Assembly: GCA_965198325.1 (NCBI GenBank)
Contig: CBDAPE010000015.1
Span: 124,001 to 188,000 of the forward strand
DNA from: CBDAPE01 sp965198325
GTDB lineage: Bacteria > Pseudomonadota > Alphaproteobacteria > UBA828 > JAPUJA01
Direction: 5' to 3'
Length of the DNA stretch: 64,000 bases
The notes beneath the pieces are model-generated. The model ran no database searches. It saw nothing but the letters and a program-made list of their open reading frames with translations, and was not told the origin of the DNA. The first letter of the stretch is position 1. Each line of letters opens with the position of its first letter. The position numbers and the translations under genes were made by a program. Of the stretch, positions 54,596-63,550 are shown one piece after another.

Positions 54596-56878
54596 TTAAT
54601 CGAACGAGAACACCTCCGGATCGAGAAACCGGTTCAACACATTCGCCGTCAATCGAGACACGTTGTTATCGTAGCTGTTGTGCGAAAGGCTGCCGGACCA
54701 TGCGATGGAGCCGGTCGAAAACACGGCTCCACCTTTCGGCGTCTCGAAGAAAACCATATCCGCCCGAACGAGCGAGTTCTCCTGACCTCCGGTACCCGGA
54801 TAATTGAAATCGAGTTCTTCACTGCAAAGCTGATACGTGTCGGTGTGATTCTCCGAGGATGCCACGCGAAGGGCATGATGCGGGGTTCCGAGGGCGGGAT
54901 CGTAGACGTCAAGTTCCAGGCCGGCCGCGCCCCCGCCGATCAAACCGAAGTCACCGATAATCTCGTCGGTGTCTATGCCTTCAAAGATAAACCGAACACG
55001 CGGATCACGGCTATCCGGCGTTCGCCGGTAATGGCTTGAGATATCAAAACCCTGCGAGGCCCACCCCGTGCCCGTCATCACTTGAGGGGCAGACGTCCCC
55101 AACGTCCTCCACATGCCACACCGTTCACCGGTAAAGCTGGTGTACTGCTCGCCATTCCGGGCCTTTCCGCCCCCAATCTCCCATCTGCACTCGATGACGC
55201 CGGGCATATTCTGGTTGTAGGCGATACGCACATAGAACGTATTGCCGCCCAGATTAATCATTCGACCGCCAATAGAGGAATAATCGTAGAGCGCGTGCCA
55301 GATTTCACTGCTGACATATTCCGGATGGGTGCCGGTGATCACAACGCGGTATCGACGGAGCACATCAAGGCCTTCGTTGTGGACATCTTCGTCTGTCAAC
55401 ACGTCATAGCGGAATCCGGATGCTTCGAGCCAGTCGACGATATGGGTGTCGGCGTTAAATCCCCAAAGCGACGAGCCCCGGCCACCGAGGATGCATTGGG
55501 TCTTCGGACGCATATTCAGCACCGGGCGCAAACGGCTGGAATAATGGACGGGGCTATCGTCCAAATGCAGGTCATAGAGAGACAGGCCATATTCCCGATG
55601 CTCGTTCAGGAACAGCTGGTAGGGGTGAAGCTCTATCGCGTGATAACGCAGCAGTTCGGCATCCCATGCGTCTGTGGCCATATGTTCGTTGGCATAGGCC
55701 ATATGAGAGGCCGACGGCAGGATGAGTGCTATTTCGGCTTCTTTCCCATTGTCAGGTCGGACGACGAACGGGATGAATTCTTCGCTGTTGTCGACGGACA
55801 AGCGAACGCAATAGAGGCCGCTCTTGGTGTCCCCGGGGATGGTCAGCTCGAAATCGCACTCCCAATCTGCGTCATACAAGTCATCTTCGTGAAAGTGAAT
55901 GGCACCATATGTTTCCGGATCGTGGCGCCAGCAAAATTCTTCACCGCTCCAATTCTGTCCCGTTACAGCTCTCGTCGGAATATTGACGGCACGCCCGTGG
56001 AGCCGGTTTTCGGACATATCGACGATTTCGTCCGCACCGATTTTCTGGGAAAAATCCCAGATTCCAATTGCCTTGTATCGAACAACACTGGTCAGCGGCG
56101 ACGCTTGCATGGTTTTCATTTCGTCCAGGGTCAGGACGTCACCTGACAGCCTCGGCGAGTCTATTTTTCCGTTGAAGTGGTTGTCGCCGACAATCCCACC
56201 GCGTGAATTGCTCGCGCAGAATGCTGCGATCATCAACGGGATACCGTTCGAGGACATCGGCCCTGCAATATCGGTCGCCTGTACGCTGTCCGCTTCTTTG
56301 GAAAGATCCCTGCTCCGAACTGATTCCTGGAAAACTTCAAGATCGCCCGTCTTGGCGTTATAGGTCCCCGCGACGAAGTACCATTCGTTTGGCAACAGTT
56401 GCGCGTTGGCCGACACTTCGTGCGTCGCACCACTCCCATCGCCGACCCTTAAGCTTGTGCAACCGCTCTCGTTGATGAAAAGAGCAAACCCCTTTTGCTC
56501 GCTCGTGCACCATTTGGTGATAAGACCCTGCTCGCCGCGGTCAGGGATCGTCGGAAAGATGAACGCCTGGGCTGTGAAGTCCGCAATGTCCTCGAGGACT
56601 TGTTTGGATTCAATGACTATGTACGAACCGGCGTGAATCTCCTGATGGCGCCCCGAAAAGGACTCGGTTAACCCCATCTCGACGGATATTGCCTTGTAGC
56701 CGGGCCCCCGGGGATTTTCGTCGCCACAAATTAATCTTACTGTTTCAGCCTTGTAGTCCCTTCCCTCCTCGCAACTCACGAAAACCTTGAGCGTTTCTTG
56801 CGACTTGATGCTCAGACGGTCGCTGTAGGCAGCCACCTTGACCACTCCCAATTTATCGTCGCTATCACCGTAAACCAT
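54596..56878 (-). CDS. N,N-dimethylformamidase large-subunit-like protein (copy 2)
   Basis: A 760-residue paralogue of the 16622-18910 protein. It has the same layout: N-terminal beta domain (VKVAAYSDRLSIKSQETLKV), a laminin-G/ConA-like domain (ADFTAQAFIFPTIPDRGEQG, NEWYFVAGTYNAKTGDLEVF) and the catalytic domain (REYGLSLYDLHLDDSPVHYS, GFNADTHIVDWLEASGFRYD, ITGTHPEYVS, SIAWSGSLSHNSYDNNVSRL). The known enzyme hydrolyses dimethylformamide to dimethylamine and formate with a mononuclear iron held by Tyr, Tyr and Glu. SLYDLH and THPEY probably carry such ligands. The start at ATG 56878 gives a length matching characterised large subunits. The paired small-subunit gene downstream makes this the likelier functional copy. 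Confidence 0.85.
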   Translation of the reverse strand: MVYGDSDDKLGVVKVAAYSDRLSIKSQETLKVFVSCEEGRDYKAETVRLICGDENPRGPGYKAISVEMGLTESFSGRHQEIHAGSYIVIESKQVLEDIADFTAQAFIFPTIPDRGEQGLITKWCTSEQKGFALFINESGCTSLRVGDGSGATHEVSANAQLLPNEWYFVAGTYNAKTGDLEVFQESVRSRDLSKEADSVQATDIAGPMSSNGIPLMIAAFCASNSRGGIVGDNHFNGKIDSPRLSGDVLTLDEMKTMQASPLTSVVRYKAIGIWDFSQKIGADEIVDMSENRLHGRAVNIPTRAVTGQNWSGEEFCWRHDPETYGAIHFHEDDLYDADWECDFELTIPGDTKSGLYCVRLSVDNSEEFIPFVVRPDNGKEAEIALILPSASHMAYANEHMATDAWDAELLRYHAIELHPYQLFLNEHREYGLSLYDLHLDDSPVHYSSRLRPVLNMRPKTQCILGGRGSSLWGFNADTHIVDWLEASGFRYDVLTDEDVHNEGLDVLRRYRVVITGTHPEYVSSEIWHALYDYSSIGGRMINLGGNTFYVRIAYNQNMPGVIECRWEIGGGKARNGEQYTSFTGERCGMWRTLGTSAPQVMTGTGWASQGFDISSHYRRTPDSRDPRVRFIFEGIDTDEIIGDFGLIGGGAAGLELDVYDPALGTPHHALRVASSENHTDTYQLCSEELDFNYPGTGGQENSLVRADMVFFETPKGGAVFSTGSIAWSGSLSHNSYDNNVSRLTANVLNRFLDPEVFSFD

Positions 56879-57486
56879 TGGAACCCCGGAAGATTAGTTG
56901 CCATTCACCGCCACCTGGAACGACCGCGCGTGGTCGCCGGTTGCGCCCGGTCCATTTAAGCAGACCCACACGCCCTAGGGCGGAAAAACAAGAACTCGAT
57001 CGTAAGAAAGAGAATTGTTGTGAGGGCGAGCGAGGATTGGAAGCCCAGAACCACATCTGCTGCACCATAGAATTCCAAGTCTTGGCGATTCGCATCTATA
57101 CCCGTATACGCCAAAGCTGCTTCGAATCGCTTGCTCGTTCCTTGTTCCTGAGCGAACACCAAGCGTATCGGCGAATGTTAGGCGCATCAGTAGTGAATGG
57201 CCACCGTGTGCATTAGTGCCTAGATATCAGGAAGCGTCTGCCGCCCACTTGCAACTTGCTTCCAGGCACAACAAACCCTCAGTCTCGTAGCAACTAGGGG
57301 GTTTGATCTTGATGTGACGGGGCCCGCAATCACCATTGCCGAACAATGTTGATAACGGGGCGAAGCTCGAAGAAGCGCCGAGGCGCTCGATTTCGGCGCT
57401 TTGGCTGGTCGTCGTTTCAGGATGCACAAGGTCTATGTTTTCGGCCTCTGCCGGTTCCCGGGTTTTCGGATTGTCCTTCGGATCGG
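56879..57486. other. Intergenic stretch, nothing assigned
   Basis: About 610 bases upstream of the dimethylformamidase-like operon. Several short frames exist on both strands (for example minus 56956-57162, 68 codons with one hydrophobic segment), but none has a recognisable motif or a good ribosome site. The part next to 56878 should hold the promoter of the large-subunit gene. Confidence 0.5.
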
Positions 57487-57768
57487 CTAGTGCGTGCGAC
57501 TAGTAACTTCAAGAAGGTGGTAGCCAAATTGGGTCTTCACGGGTCCCTGAACTTCGTTCAGGTCGGCGCTAAAAACGACGCTATCAAACTCCTCGACCAT
57601 CTGGCCCGGCTGGAACGAGCCGAGATCGCCGCCCTTTTTGCCGGATGGACATGTCGAGTGCTCCCGCGCTACCGCGGCAAAATCCTCACCGCCCGCAATT
57701 TTCGCCTTGAGCTCTTCGCACAGAACTTCGCTACCAACCAGAATATGTCTTGCAGTGGCCTGAGCCAT
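57487..57768 (-). CDS. PpiC-type (parvulin) peptidyl-prolyl isomerase
   Basis: A 93-residue single-domain parvulin without signal peptide, so cytoplasmic. ARHILVGSEVLCEELKAKI, FAAVAREHSTCPSGKKGGDL, GSFQPGQMVEEFDSVVFS and KTQFGYHLLEVTSR are the full rotamase pattern of PpiC. ATG 57768 has GGGAG upstream. It speeds cis-trans isomerisation of Xaa-Pro bonds. It stands alone, cut off from upstream sequence by the IS3 element about 80 bp away. Confidence 0.93.
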   Translation of the reverse strand: MAQATARHILVGSEVLCEELKAKIAGGEDFAAVAREHSTCPSGKKGGDLGSFQPGQMVEEFDSVVFSADLNEVQGPVKTQFGYHLLEVTSRTH

Positions 57769-57869
57769 CGTGATCTCCCTTGTGCAGATTAAATGGCTAC
57801 TTGAACCGGCCTTTTACCAAACCTCGTCGCCAAGGCCCAGTGGCCTGCCCCCGATTAGTGGTCCAGCGC

Positions 57870-58775
57870 TTAAGTTAGAGTTTGGCGCGGGTTAAGTTGA
57901 TGGGCCGCCCGTAGCCCCTCAACAGGGTAGGTTGGCCCCTCAACGTTTGGCAAGATGGTTTCTGGGGCCGGCGGTCTGTATCCGAGCGAGCTATGCGGCC
58001 GGATGGTATTATAGTGATGGCGCCATCGTTCGATCAGCACTTTGGCCTGCTTCAGTGTAGAGAAGATCTCCGTGTTCAGGATTTCGTCCCGGAGCTTTGA
58101 GTTGAAGCTCTCGTTGTATCCGTTCTCCCAAGGTGACCCGGGCTCGATATAGAGGGTCTTGACGCCGATCCTGCCGAGCCAGTCGCGGACGGCATGAGCG
58201 GTAAACTCTGAGCCGTTGTCGGAACGGATATGATCCGGCGGGCCATGTTGGACGAAGAGCTCGGTCAGACAATGGAGGACATTGTCCGAGTTCAATCTTC
58301 GCTCGACGACAACGGCCATGCACCGCCTGGTGAACTCATCGATCACGGTGAGCATGCGGAACGTCCTCCCATCGTGTGTTCGATCCATGACGAAGTCATA
58401 GGACCAGACGTGATTGGGCCAGCACGGCCGCAGACGGATGCAGGATCCGTCGTTGAGCCACAGCCTGCCCCGTTTCGGTTGCTTCTGTGGGAGCTTCAGC
58501 CCCTCCCGCCGCCAGATGCGCTGGACCCGCTTGGCGTTCACGTGCCAACCTTCGGTCCTGAGCAAGGCAGTGATCCGCCGATCGCCATATCTGCCATACT
58601 GGCTGGCCAAGCGGATGATCGCGGCCCTGAGGGCCTCTTCATCATCCCGACCACGGGGTCTCTTGCGCTGGGTTGAGCGATGTTGGCCTGCAACAGCACA
58701 GGCCCGTCGCTCGGAGATCCCCAGTTCGGCCTGGAGATGATCAACACACTGCCGGCGACGGGCGGGGCTTAGCAA
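57870..58775 (-). CDS. IS3-family transposase OrfB (catalytic part)
   Basis: A 301-residue DDE transposase part with HTH_21 and rve domains. The three acidic residues are visible in NHVWSYDFVMDRT, DHIRSDNGSEF and PGSPWENGYNESFNSKLRDE, followed by KVLIERWRHHYNTIRPHSSL. It would normally be made as an OrfAB fusion by a -1 slip near the end of orfA; the frame opens at TTG 58775, just overlapping orfA. No lesion is seen. Confidence 0.92.
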   Translation of the reverse strand: MLSPARRRQCVDHLQAELGISERRACAVAGQHRSTQRKRPRGRDDEEALRAAIIRLASQYGRYGDRRITALLRTEGWHVNAKRVQRIWRREGLKLPQKQPKRGRLWLNDGSCIRLRPCWPNHVWSYDFVMDRTHDGRTFRMLTVIDEFTRRCMAVVVERRLNSDNVLHCLTELFVQHGPPDHIRSDNGSEFTAHAVRDWLGRIGVKTLYIEPGSPWENGYNESFNSKLRDEILNTEIFSTLKQAKVLIERWRHHYNTIRPHSSLGYRPPAPETILPNVEGPTYPVEGLRAAHQLNPRQTLT

Positions 58776-59047
58776 TTTCCCTCAAGCGCCTCTTTCAAGA
58801 TCAGCTTATCCAACGTCAGATCCGAGATCGCCTTGCGGAGACGGCCATTCTCCTTCTCCAGGTCCTTCAGACGCTTGGCCTGGTCAGTACGAAGGCCGCC
58901 ATATTCCTTGCGCCAGCGATAGTAACTCTGCTCCGATACGCCGAGCGTGCGACAAGCTTGACCAACCGACTGGCCCTGCGCCAAAGCCACCTCGGCTTCG
59001 CGCAACATGCTGATAATCCGTTCTGAGGTGTAGCGTTTACGGCTCAT
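58769..59047 (-). CDS. IS3-family OrfA (DNA-binding part)
   Basis: A 92-residue helix-turn-helix protein: KRYTSERIISMLREAEVALA, CRTLGVSEQSYYRWRKEYGG and a leucine-zipper-like end (KRLKDLEKENGRLRKAISDL). ATG 59047 has GGAGGA upstream. It ends in TAA within seven bases of the OrfB start, the usual setting for frameshifting between the two frames. Confidence 0.92.
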   Translation of the reverse strand: MSRKRYTSERIISMLREAEVALAQGQSVGQACRTLGVSEQSYYRWRKEYGGLRTDQAKRLKDLEKENGRLRKAISDLTLDKLILKEALEGNC

Positions 59048-59117
59048 TTCGTCCTCCTTTCGAGGGGGCAAAATGCGCCAAACTCTTCAATAAATCTGGA
59101 CCACTTTTAGGGGGTCA

Positions 59118-59714
59118 CTCCACCAGTGCGAACAGCAGTCACCGACAACGCTTTGCGACATTGTGAGATTAACTGAGCGCGATCTGACTAATCAGAAGCG
59201 GCAGAATGTTGAGACCTTACAACTGGCCCTTACGAACCCGCAGGACCGCTACAAAGGGTTCTACCGCTGGTCGAATTCAACCATGACTCTAAAAAAGGGT
59301 GAGCGATTGGACCCGGCCGGCCGGACGGCATTTTGCCCCAAGCGCTGAAAGAACCGATCGAGATCGACGCCACCCTTCGGCGCCACCACGCCGCGCCGAT
59401 CGATCTCTCCGTTGGCCAGCATTTCGAGCGTTGCATCAACAATATTAACAAAATAGCCCACCATAAGGCGGACTAGGCTATTGATTTATAGCCGAATAAT
59501 CTGGTAGCGGGGGCACACAACCAGCCAGGCGTTAATTCCCGCTTCTACGAGCCGGGGCCGTACACGCCCGTGGAAGCCGACGCCATTCGCATGCGCGCGC
59601 AGCATCCGAACGAGATTTGCTAGCTACCGTCTCGCGCCTTGCCCGGCAAGCGTGGTCTCCTCTAGTCTGTCGTCATACTGTCGGCTCGAATTCGACGGTA
59701 AGGGGAGACACGCC
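59118..59714. other. Gap with protein fragments beside the IS3 element
   Basis: About 600 bases with no intact gene. On the minus strand, 59464-59261 reads IVDATLEMLANGEIDRRGVV and APKGGVDLDRFFQRL, which resembles the C-terminal end of saccharopine-dehydrogenase-like oxidoreductases; the rest is missing. On the plus strand just before 59623, EPGPYTPVEADAIRMRAQHP followed by TAG looks like another protein tail. Both seem to be leftovers of genes cut away near the IS. The ribosome site and promoter of the urease genes lie at the right edge. Confidence 0.5.
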
Positions 59715-60408
59715 ATGCTGCTCACGCCCACCGAACAGGAACGCCTGACCATCTTCACCGCTGCGGAAATTGCGCGTCGCAATCTTGCCCGGGACATCAA
59801 GCTCAGCGCGCCTGAGGCGGTTGCCTATATCTGCGACGAACTGATGGTTCTGGCCCGCCAGGGGCGTACCGTCGCCGACCTCGCGGCCCATGGACGCACG
59901 CTGCTCAACGCCGACCAGTGCCTTCCGGGCGTGCCCGATCTGATGCCCCTGATCCAAGTCGAAGGCATGTTTCCCGACGGCGCGAAAATGGTCATCGTGC
60001 ATGGCCCCGTTGCGCCAGGTGACGCCCCCGGCGGCGAACCGCGCCCCGGCGAGGTCATCACGCCGGACGGCGAGATCGAACTCAACGCTGGGCGCCGGAG
60101 CGCCAGCCTCCGGGTCACGAACACCGGAGACCGCCCCATCCCAGGTCGGCAGCCACTTTCATTTCTTCGAGGTCAACAAGGGGCTCGACTTCGACCGTGC
60201 CGCGGCCTTCGGCATGCGCCTCGATATGCCCTCGGGCACGGCGGTACGCTTCGAGCCGGGCGAATCCCGGGAGGTCGATCTCGTCGCCGTCGGCGGCAGC
60301 GGCGAGGTCACGGGCTTTAACGCCTTGACCGACGGCTCCGTCGATTCCCCCGAGCTCCGCGACCGGGCGCTGGAACGCGCCCGCAGCCTCGGATTCAAGG
60401 GCGCCTAA
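59715..60408 (+). pseudogene. ureAB: Fused urease gamma-beta subunit (UreAB), frameshifted
   Basis: The first 100 residues are the gamma subunit (MLLTPTEQERLTIFTAAEIA, PEAVAYICDELMVLARQGRT, DLMPLIQVEGMFPDGAKMV). They are fused to a beta subunit (PGEVITPDGEIELNAGR, then VGSHFHFFEVNKGLDF and GFNALTDG). At 60140-60142 the sequence CCATCCCAGGTC has one C too many for RPIQVGSHFHFF, so the frame is lost; the second frame carries on to 60408. ATG 59715 follows AGGGGAG. Without frameshift suppression the beta domain is not made. Fused UreAB subunits are known from several bacteria. ureC follows after 14 bp. Confidence 0.88.
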
Positions 60409-60422
60409 GGGAGGATCGGACC

Positions 60423-62129
60423 ATGGTAACGATGACGCGCAAGGCCTACGCCGAGATGTTCGGCCCGACCACCGGCGATTGCGTTCGCCTCGGCGACAGC
60501 TCCCTGCTCGCAGAGGTCGAGCATGATTACACGGTCTACGGCGATGAATGCATGATGGGTGGCGGTAAGACCATACGCGACGGCATGGCGATCTCGACGC
60601 GCACCAATGCCGAGGGCGCTCTCGACCTGCTGATCATGAACGCGCTGATAATCGATCCCGTCGCCGGCATCGTCAAGGGCGACATCGGGGTGCGTGACGG
60701 CAGGATCGTCGGCATCGGCAAGGTCGGCAACCCGTCGGTCATGGACGGTGTCGACGACAACCTTGTCGTGGGCAATTCGACCGCCGTCGAGAACGCCGAA
60801 GGTCGGATCGTCACCCCCGGCGGCATCGACGTCCATGTTCACTTCATGGGCGCCGACCAGTGTCACCACGCGCTCAGTTCGGGTCTCACCACCATGATCG
60901 GCGGCAGCATGGCCCACTGCCTCGTCGTCGACGTGGGCAGCCCGACCGATATCGCGCGCATGCTGCGCGCCGGCGAGGGCTTTCCGCTCAATTTCGGCTT
61001 CTTCGGCCGGGGCAGCTCGCACACGCCCGAAGCGATCCGCGAGCTGATCGGCTGCGGCGTCATCGGGGTCAAGATTCATGAGGATTTCGGTGCCCCCCCT
61101 TCGGTCATAGACACCTGTCTGCAGGTTGCGGACGAGCTCGATTTTCAGGTCCAGCTCCACACCGATACGCTGAACGAATCGGGTTTCTACGAAGACACCA
61201 TCGCCGCCATCGCCAAGCGCACCATCCACATGTACCACACCGAAGGTGCCGGCGGCGGCCACGCGCCCGATATCATCCGCTGCAACGGCGAGCCCAACTG
61301 CCTGCCTTCCTCGACCAACCCGACCAATCCCTACACGCTGAACACCTTCGACGAGCATCTCGACATGACCATGCTGGCTCATGCGCTCCGCCCCGACATC
61401 CCGGAAGACGTCGCCCACGCCGAAAGCCGCATCCGCCCCGAGACGATCTCGGCGGAAGACGTGCTCCACGACCTCGGCGCGATCTCCATGATCGGTTCCG
61501 ACAGCCAGGGCATGGGCCGGGTCAACGAGGTCATCGCGCGGACCTGGCAGCTGGCATCGAAGATGAAGGACCAGCGCGGCCGCCTCGCCGGCGAGACCAC
61601 TCAGGCAGGCGATAACGAGCGGATCAAGCGCTACATCGCGAAATACACAATCAACGCGGCCAAAACATTCGGCATCGACGCCTATATCGGATCCATCGAG
61701 GCGGGCAAGATGGCCGATCTCGTGCTCTGGGATCCCAGCCATTTCGGGACCAAACCGCGCGCCATATACAAATCCGGCTATTGCGTCTGGGCCATGAGAG
61801 GCGACGGCGCGGCCTGCCTGTTTGAGGTCGAGCCCGTGATCGCCCGGCCCCAGTGGGGTGCCCACGGCAGCGCGCCGCAAAGCTGTTGCGCGAATTTCGT
61901 CCACGCTTCCGCCATCGAGGCCGACGTGGCGGGGCGCGAAAACCTGGGCAAGACGATGCTGCCGCTTTTGGGCACTCGCACCCTGTCGAAGGCCGACATG
62001 CTGCACAACGACGCGCTGCCCGAGATCCGGGTTAATCCCCAGAGCTTCGAGGTCTTCGCCGACGGCGAGCTTGCCACCTGCGAGCCCGCTTCGAAGCTCG
62101 CGCTAGGACAAAAGTATTTTCTACGCTGA
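60423..62129 (+). CDS. ureC: Urease alpha subunit, divergent branch
   Basis: A 568-residue amidohydrolase, full length. All nickel ligands of urease can be placed: the two His in GGIDVHVHFMGADQ, the carbamylated Lys in GVKIHEDFG, His in QLHTDTLNESGF and MYHTEGAGGGHAPD, and Asp in GSDSQGMGRV. The catalytic flap differs: where classic enzymes have VCHHL, this one has LAHALRPDIPEDVAHAESRI, keeping His but replacing the flap Cys with Ala. The C-terminal region (GDGAACLFEVEPVIARPQWG) is also unlike standard UreC. Nickel chaperone genes ureD/E/F/G are not in the window. It is paired with a frameshifted ureAB upstream and converges with a ureohydrolase gene. Urea remains the likeliest substrate but is not proven. 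Confidence 0.93.
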   Translation: MVTMTRKAYAEMFGPTTGDCVRLGDSSLLAEVEHDYTVYGDECMMGGGKTIRDGMAISTRTNAEGALDLLIMNALIIDPVAGIVKGDIGVRDGRIVGIGKVGNPSVMDGVDDNLVVGNSTAVENAEGRIVTPGGIDVHVHFMGADQCHHALSSGLTTMIGGSMAHCLVVDVGSPTDIARMLRAGEGFPLNFGFFGRGSSHTPEAIRELIGCGVIGVKIHEDFGAPPSVIDTCLQVADELDFQVQLHTDTLNESGFYEDTIAAIAKRTIHMYHTEGAGGGHAPDIIRCNGEPNCLPSSTNPTNPYTLNTFDEHLDMTMLAHALRPDIPEDVAHAESRIRPETISAEDVLHDLGAISMIGSDSQGMGRVNEVIARTWQLASKMKDQRGRLAGETTQAGDNERIKRYIAKYTINAAKTFGIDAYIGSIEAGKMADLVLWDPSHFGTKPRAIYKSGYCVWAMRGDGAACLFEVEPVIARPQWGAHGSAPQSCCANFVHASAIEADVAGRENLGKTMLPLLGTRTLSKADMLHNDALPEIRVNPQSFEVFADGELATCEPASKLALGQKYFLR

Positions 62130-62196
62130 ACCGGGGCTCCGCCTATAGGTCTAAGCCGTCCCGGACATTCGTGGTGGTGCAGCGACACTCCGCGAT

Positions 62197-63372
62197 TCAG
62201 GCTGGTTTCGTGACGCGCTCGCGGTGACCGAGCTTGTCATTGCTAACCATTGCGCCGAGCGCTTCGAGCATGAGCCTGTTGCCGAGCAGGGCGGTGTTGT
62301 CGTTGACGTCGTAGGGCGGTGAGATCTCGACCACCTCCATGCCGCAGAGCCCTTCGCGAGCGATTGTCCGCACCAGCTTGATCGCCTCGCGGGGCAGGAT
62401 TCCGCCCGGCTCCGGCGCCTGCGTACCCGGTGCGAAGGCGGGATCTATGGAATCGATGTCGTATGAGAGATACACCGCCTTGGCCCCTTTCCAGGCTATC
62501 TCCAGGGCAATTTCCGCGGCCTTGGTCGGGCCCAGTTCCTCCATGTCGTCAATGGTCATGATCTGCATGCCGCGCCGGCGCATGATGTCGGACGACTCGC
62601 GCAGGCCAACCCAGCCGCCGGCACCGATCTGGACGAAGTTCTCCGCCCGGACGTTGGGCAGTCCCACATCGTGCATGTGGGCGTGATGCTTGTGAGTTGA
62701 GCCGTTGGGGTCGTGGATCGACCAGTACCACGGGCTGCCCGCCATCCGCTCGTCGAGCATATAGGGCTCGCAGTCGAGATGGCGGTCGATGTGGATGATC
62801 CCGACATTGCCGTCGATGTGGGGTGCGATGGCAAGGATGTTGGGGAAACCCAGACTATGGTCGCCGCCGCAGATCAGCGGGAAGACACCCGCGCTGACGA
62901 CGTGGTCGACCGCCTTGGTGCACTGGTCGAACGATTTTTCCAGGTTGGCCGGCATGACGTAGACATCGCCCAGATCGCACAGATCGAGCATCTCCTGCAG
63001 ATCGACCCCGGCGTCCAGGGAATAGCCGTCGTAGATCCCCGAGCAGTGGCGCATCGCCCGGGGCCCAAAGCGCGCGCCCGGGCGGTTTACGGTGCCTCCG
63101 TCAAAGGGCTCGCCGATGAACGCGGCCTCGTATTGACCGACCTCGTTCACGTCTTCGCAATAGGGGGCTCCACAGAATGTTTCGATCCCCGCGAAGGGCG
63201 GCATCGAGCCGCGGCTGAACAGGGAGATCGTACGGTCTTCAACCGAATCCGCCGCTTCCAGCCCCAGTCGGAGCCCGCGCTCGATCTCCTTCTCTTGAGC
63301 TGTTCGAGACACCCGCGACAGGTTCTCGAAGGCTTCGTTGCCGCGAAACTTGCCCTTGCTTGGATCTGCCAT
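62197..63372 (-). CDS. Agmatinase/arginase-family ureohydrolase, guanidine-hydrolase-like
   Basis: A 391-residue ureohydrolase, longer than ordinary agmatinases (about 300) because of an N-terminal extension (ENLSRVSRTAQEKEIERGLR and then SVEDRTISLFSRG). The dinuclear metal site is intact: GGDHSLGFP, IIHIDRHLDCEP (D-x-H-x-D with Arg in place of the common Ala) and YLSYDIDSIDPAFAPGTQAP with EPGG. Length, extension and the metal motifs resemble the nickel-dependent guanidine hydrolases; an agmatine or guanidinobutyrate substrate is the alternative. ATG 63372 follows GGGAGG. It faces ureC, and its product urea would feed a urease (inference). Confidence 0.86.
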   Translation of the reverse strand: MADPSKGKFRGNEAFENLSRVSRTAQEKEIERGLRLGLEAADSVEDRTISLFSRGSMPPFAGIETFCGAPYCEDVNEVGQYEAAFIGEPFDGGTVNRPGARFGPRAMRHCSGIYDGYSLDAGVDLQEMLDLCDLGDVYVMPANLEKSFDQCTKAVDHVVSAGVFPLICGGDHSLGFPNILAIAPHIDGNVGIIHIDRHLDCEPYMLDERMAGSPWYWSIHDPNGSTHKHHAHMHDVGLPNVRAENFVQIGAGGWVGLRESSDIMRRRGMQIMTIDDMEELGPTKAAEIALEIAWKGAKAVYLSYDIDSIDPAFAPGTQAPEPGGILPREAIKLVRTIAREGLCGMEVVEISPPYDVNDNTALLGNRLMLEALGAMVSNDKLGHRERVTKPA

Positions 63373-63550
63373 ATCGTCCTCCCTGGAACGGTGCCGTCTT
63401 TTTCCGGAACGCCATCGACCAAGGCCACGGCCGGGTTATCCGATTTTGCGAGCACTCGCCTGATTTCAGCTTAGCGACCCGACATAACCTCGGCAATCCC
63501 CTATCGCTTGCGCCACAGGGTGCGACGTCTCGCCTTTGAGGTATCGATAG

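Larger units (their letters stand above)
57846..59117 (-). mobile_element. IS3-family insertion sequence, about 1.27 kb
   Basis: Complete-looking element with orfA and orfB on the minus strand and related ends. The left end reads TGCCCCCGATTAGTGGTCCA from 57846; the reverse complement of the right end reads TGACCCCCTAAAAGTGGTCC to 59117. A further shared block GAGTTTGGCGC follows on both sides. I see no clear 3-bp target duplication, so rearrangement after insertion is possible. A dead relative of its transposase tail lies at 16339-16521. Confidence 0.87.

Noticed and set aside
57846..59117. Target-site duplication of the IS3 element
   Set aside because: The bases flanking the two ends do not match, so no duplication is reported.
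60405..62006. A 533-codon open frame opposite ureC
   Set aside because: Antisense shadow of ureC; composition (His/Asp/Gly-rich, no domains) is typical for a mirrored frame.
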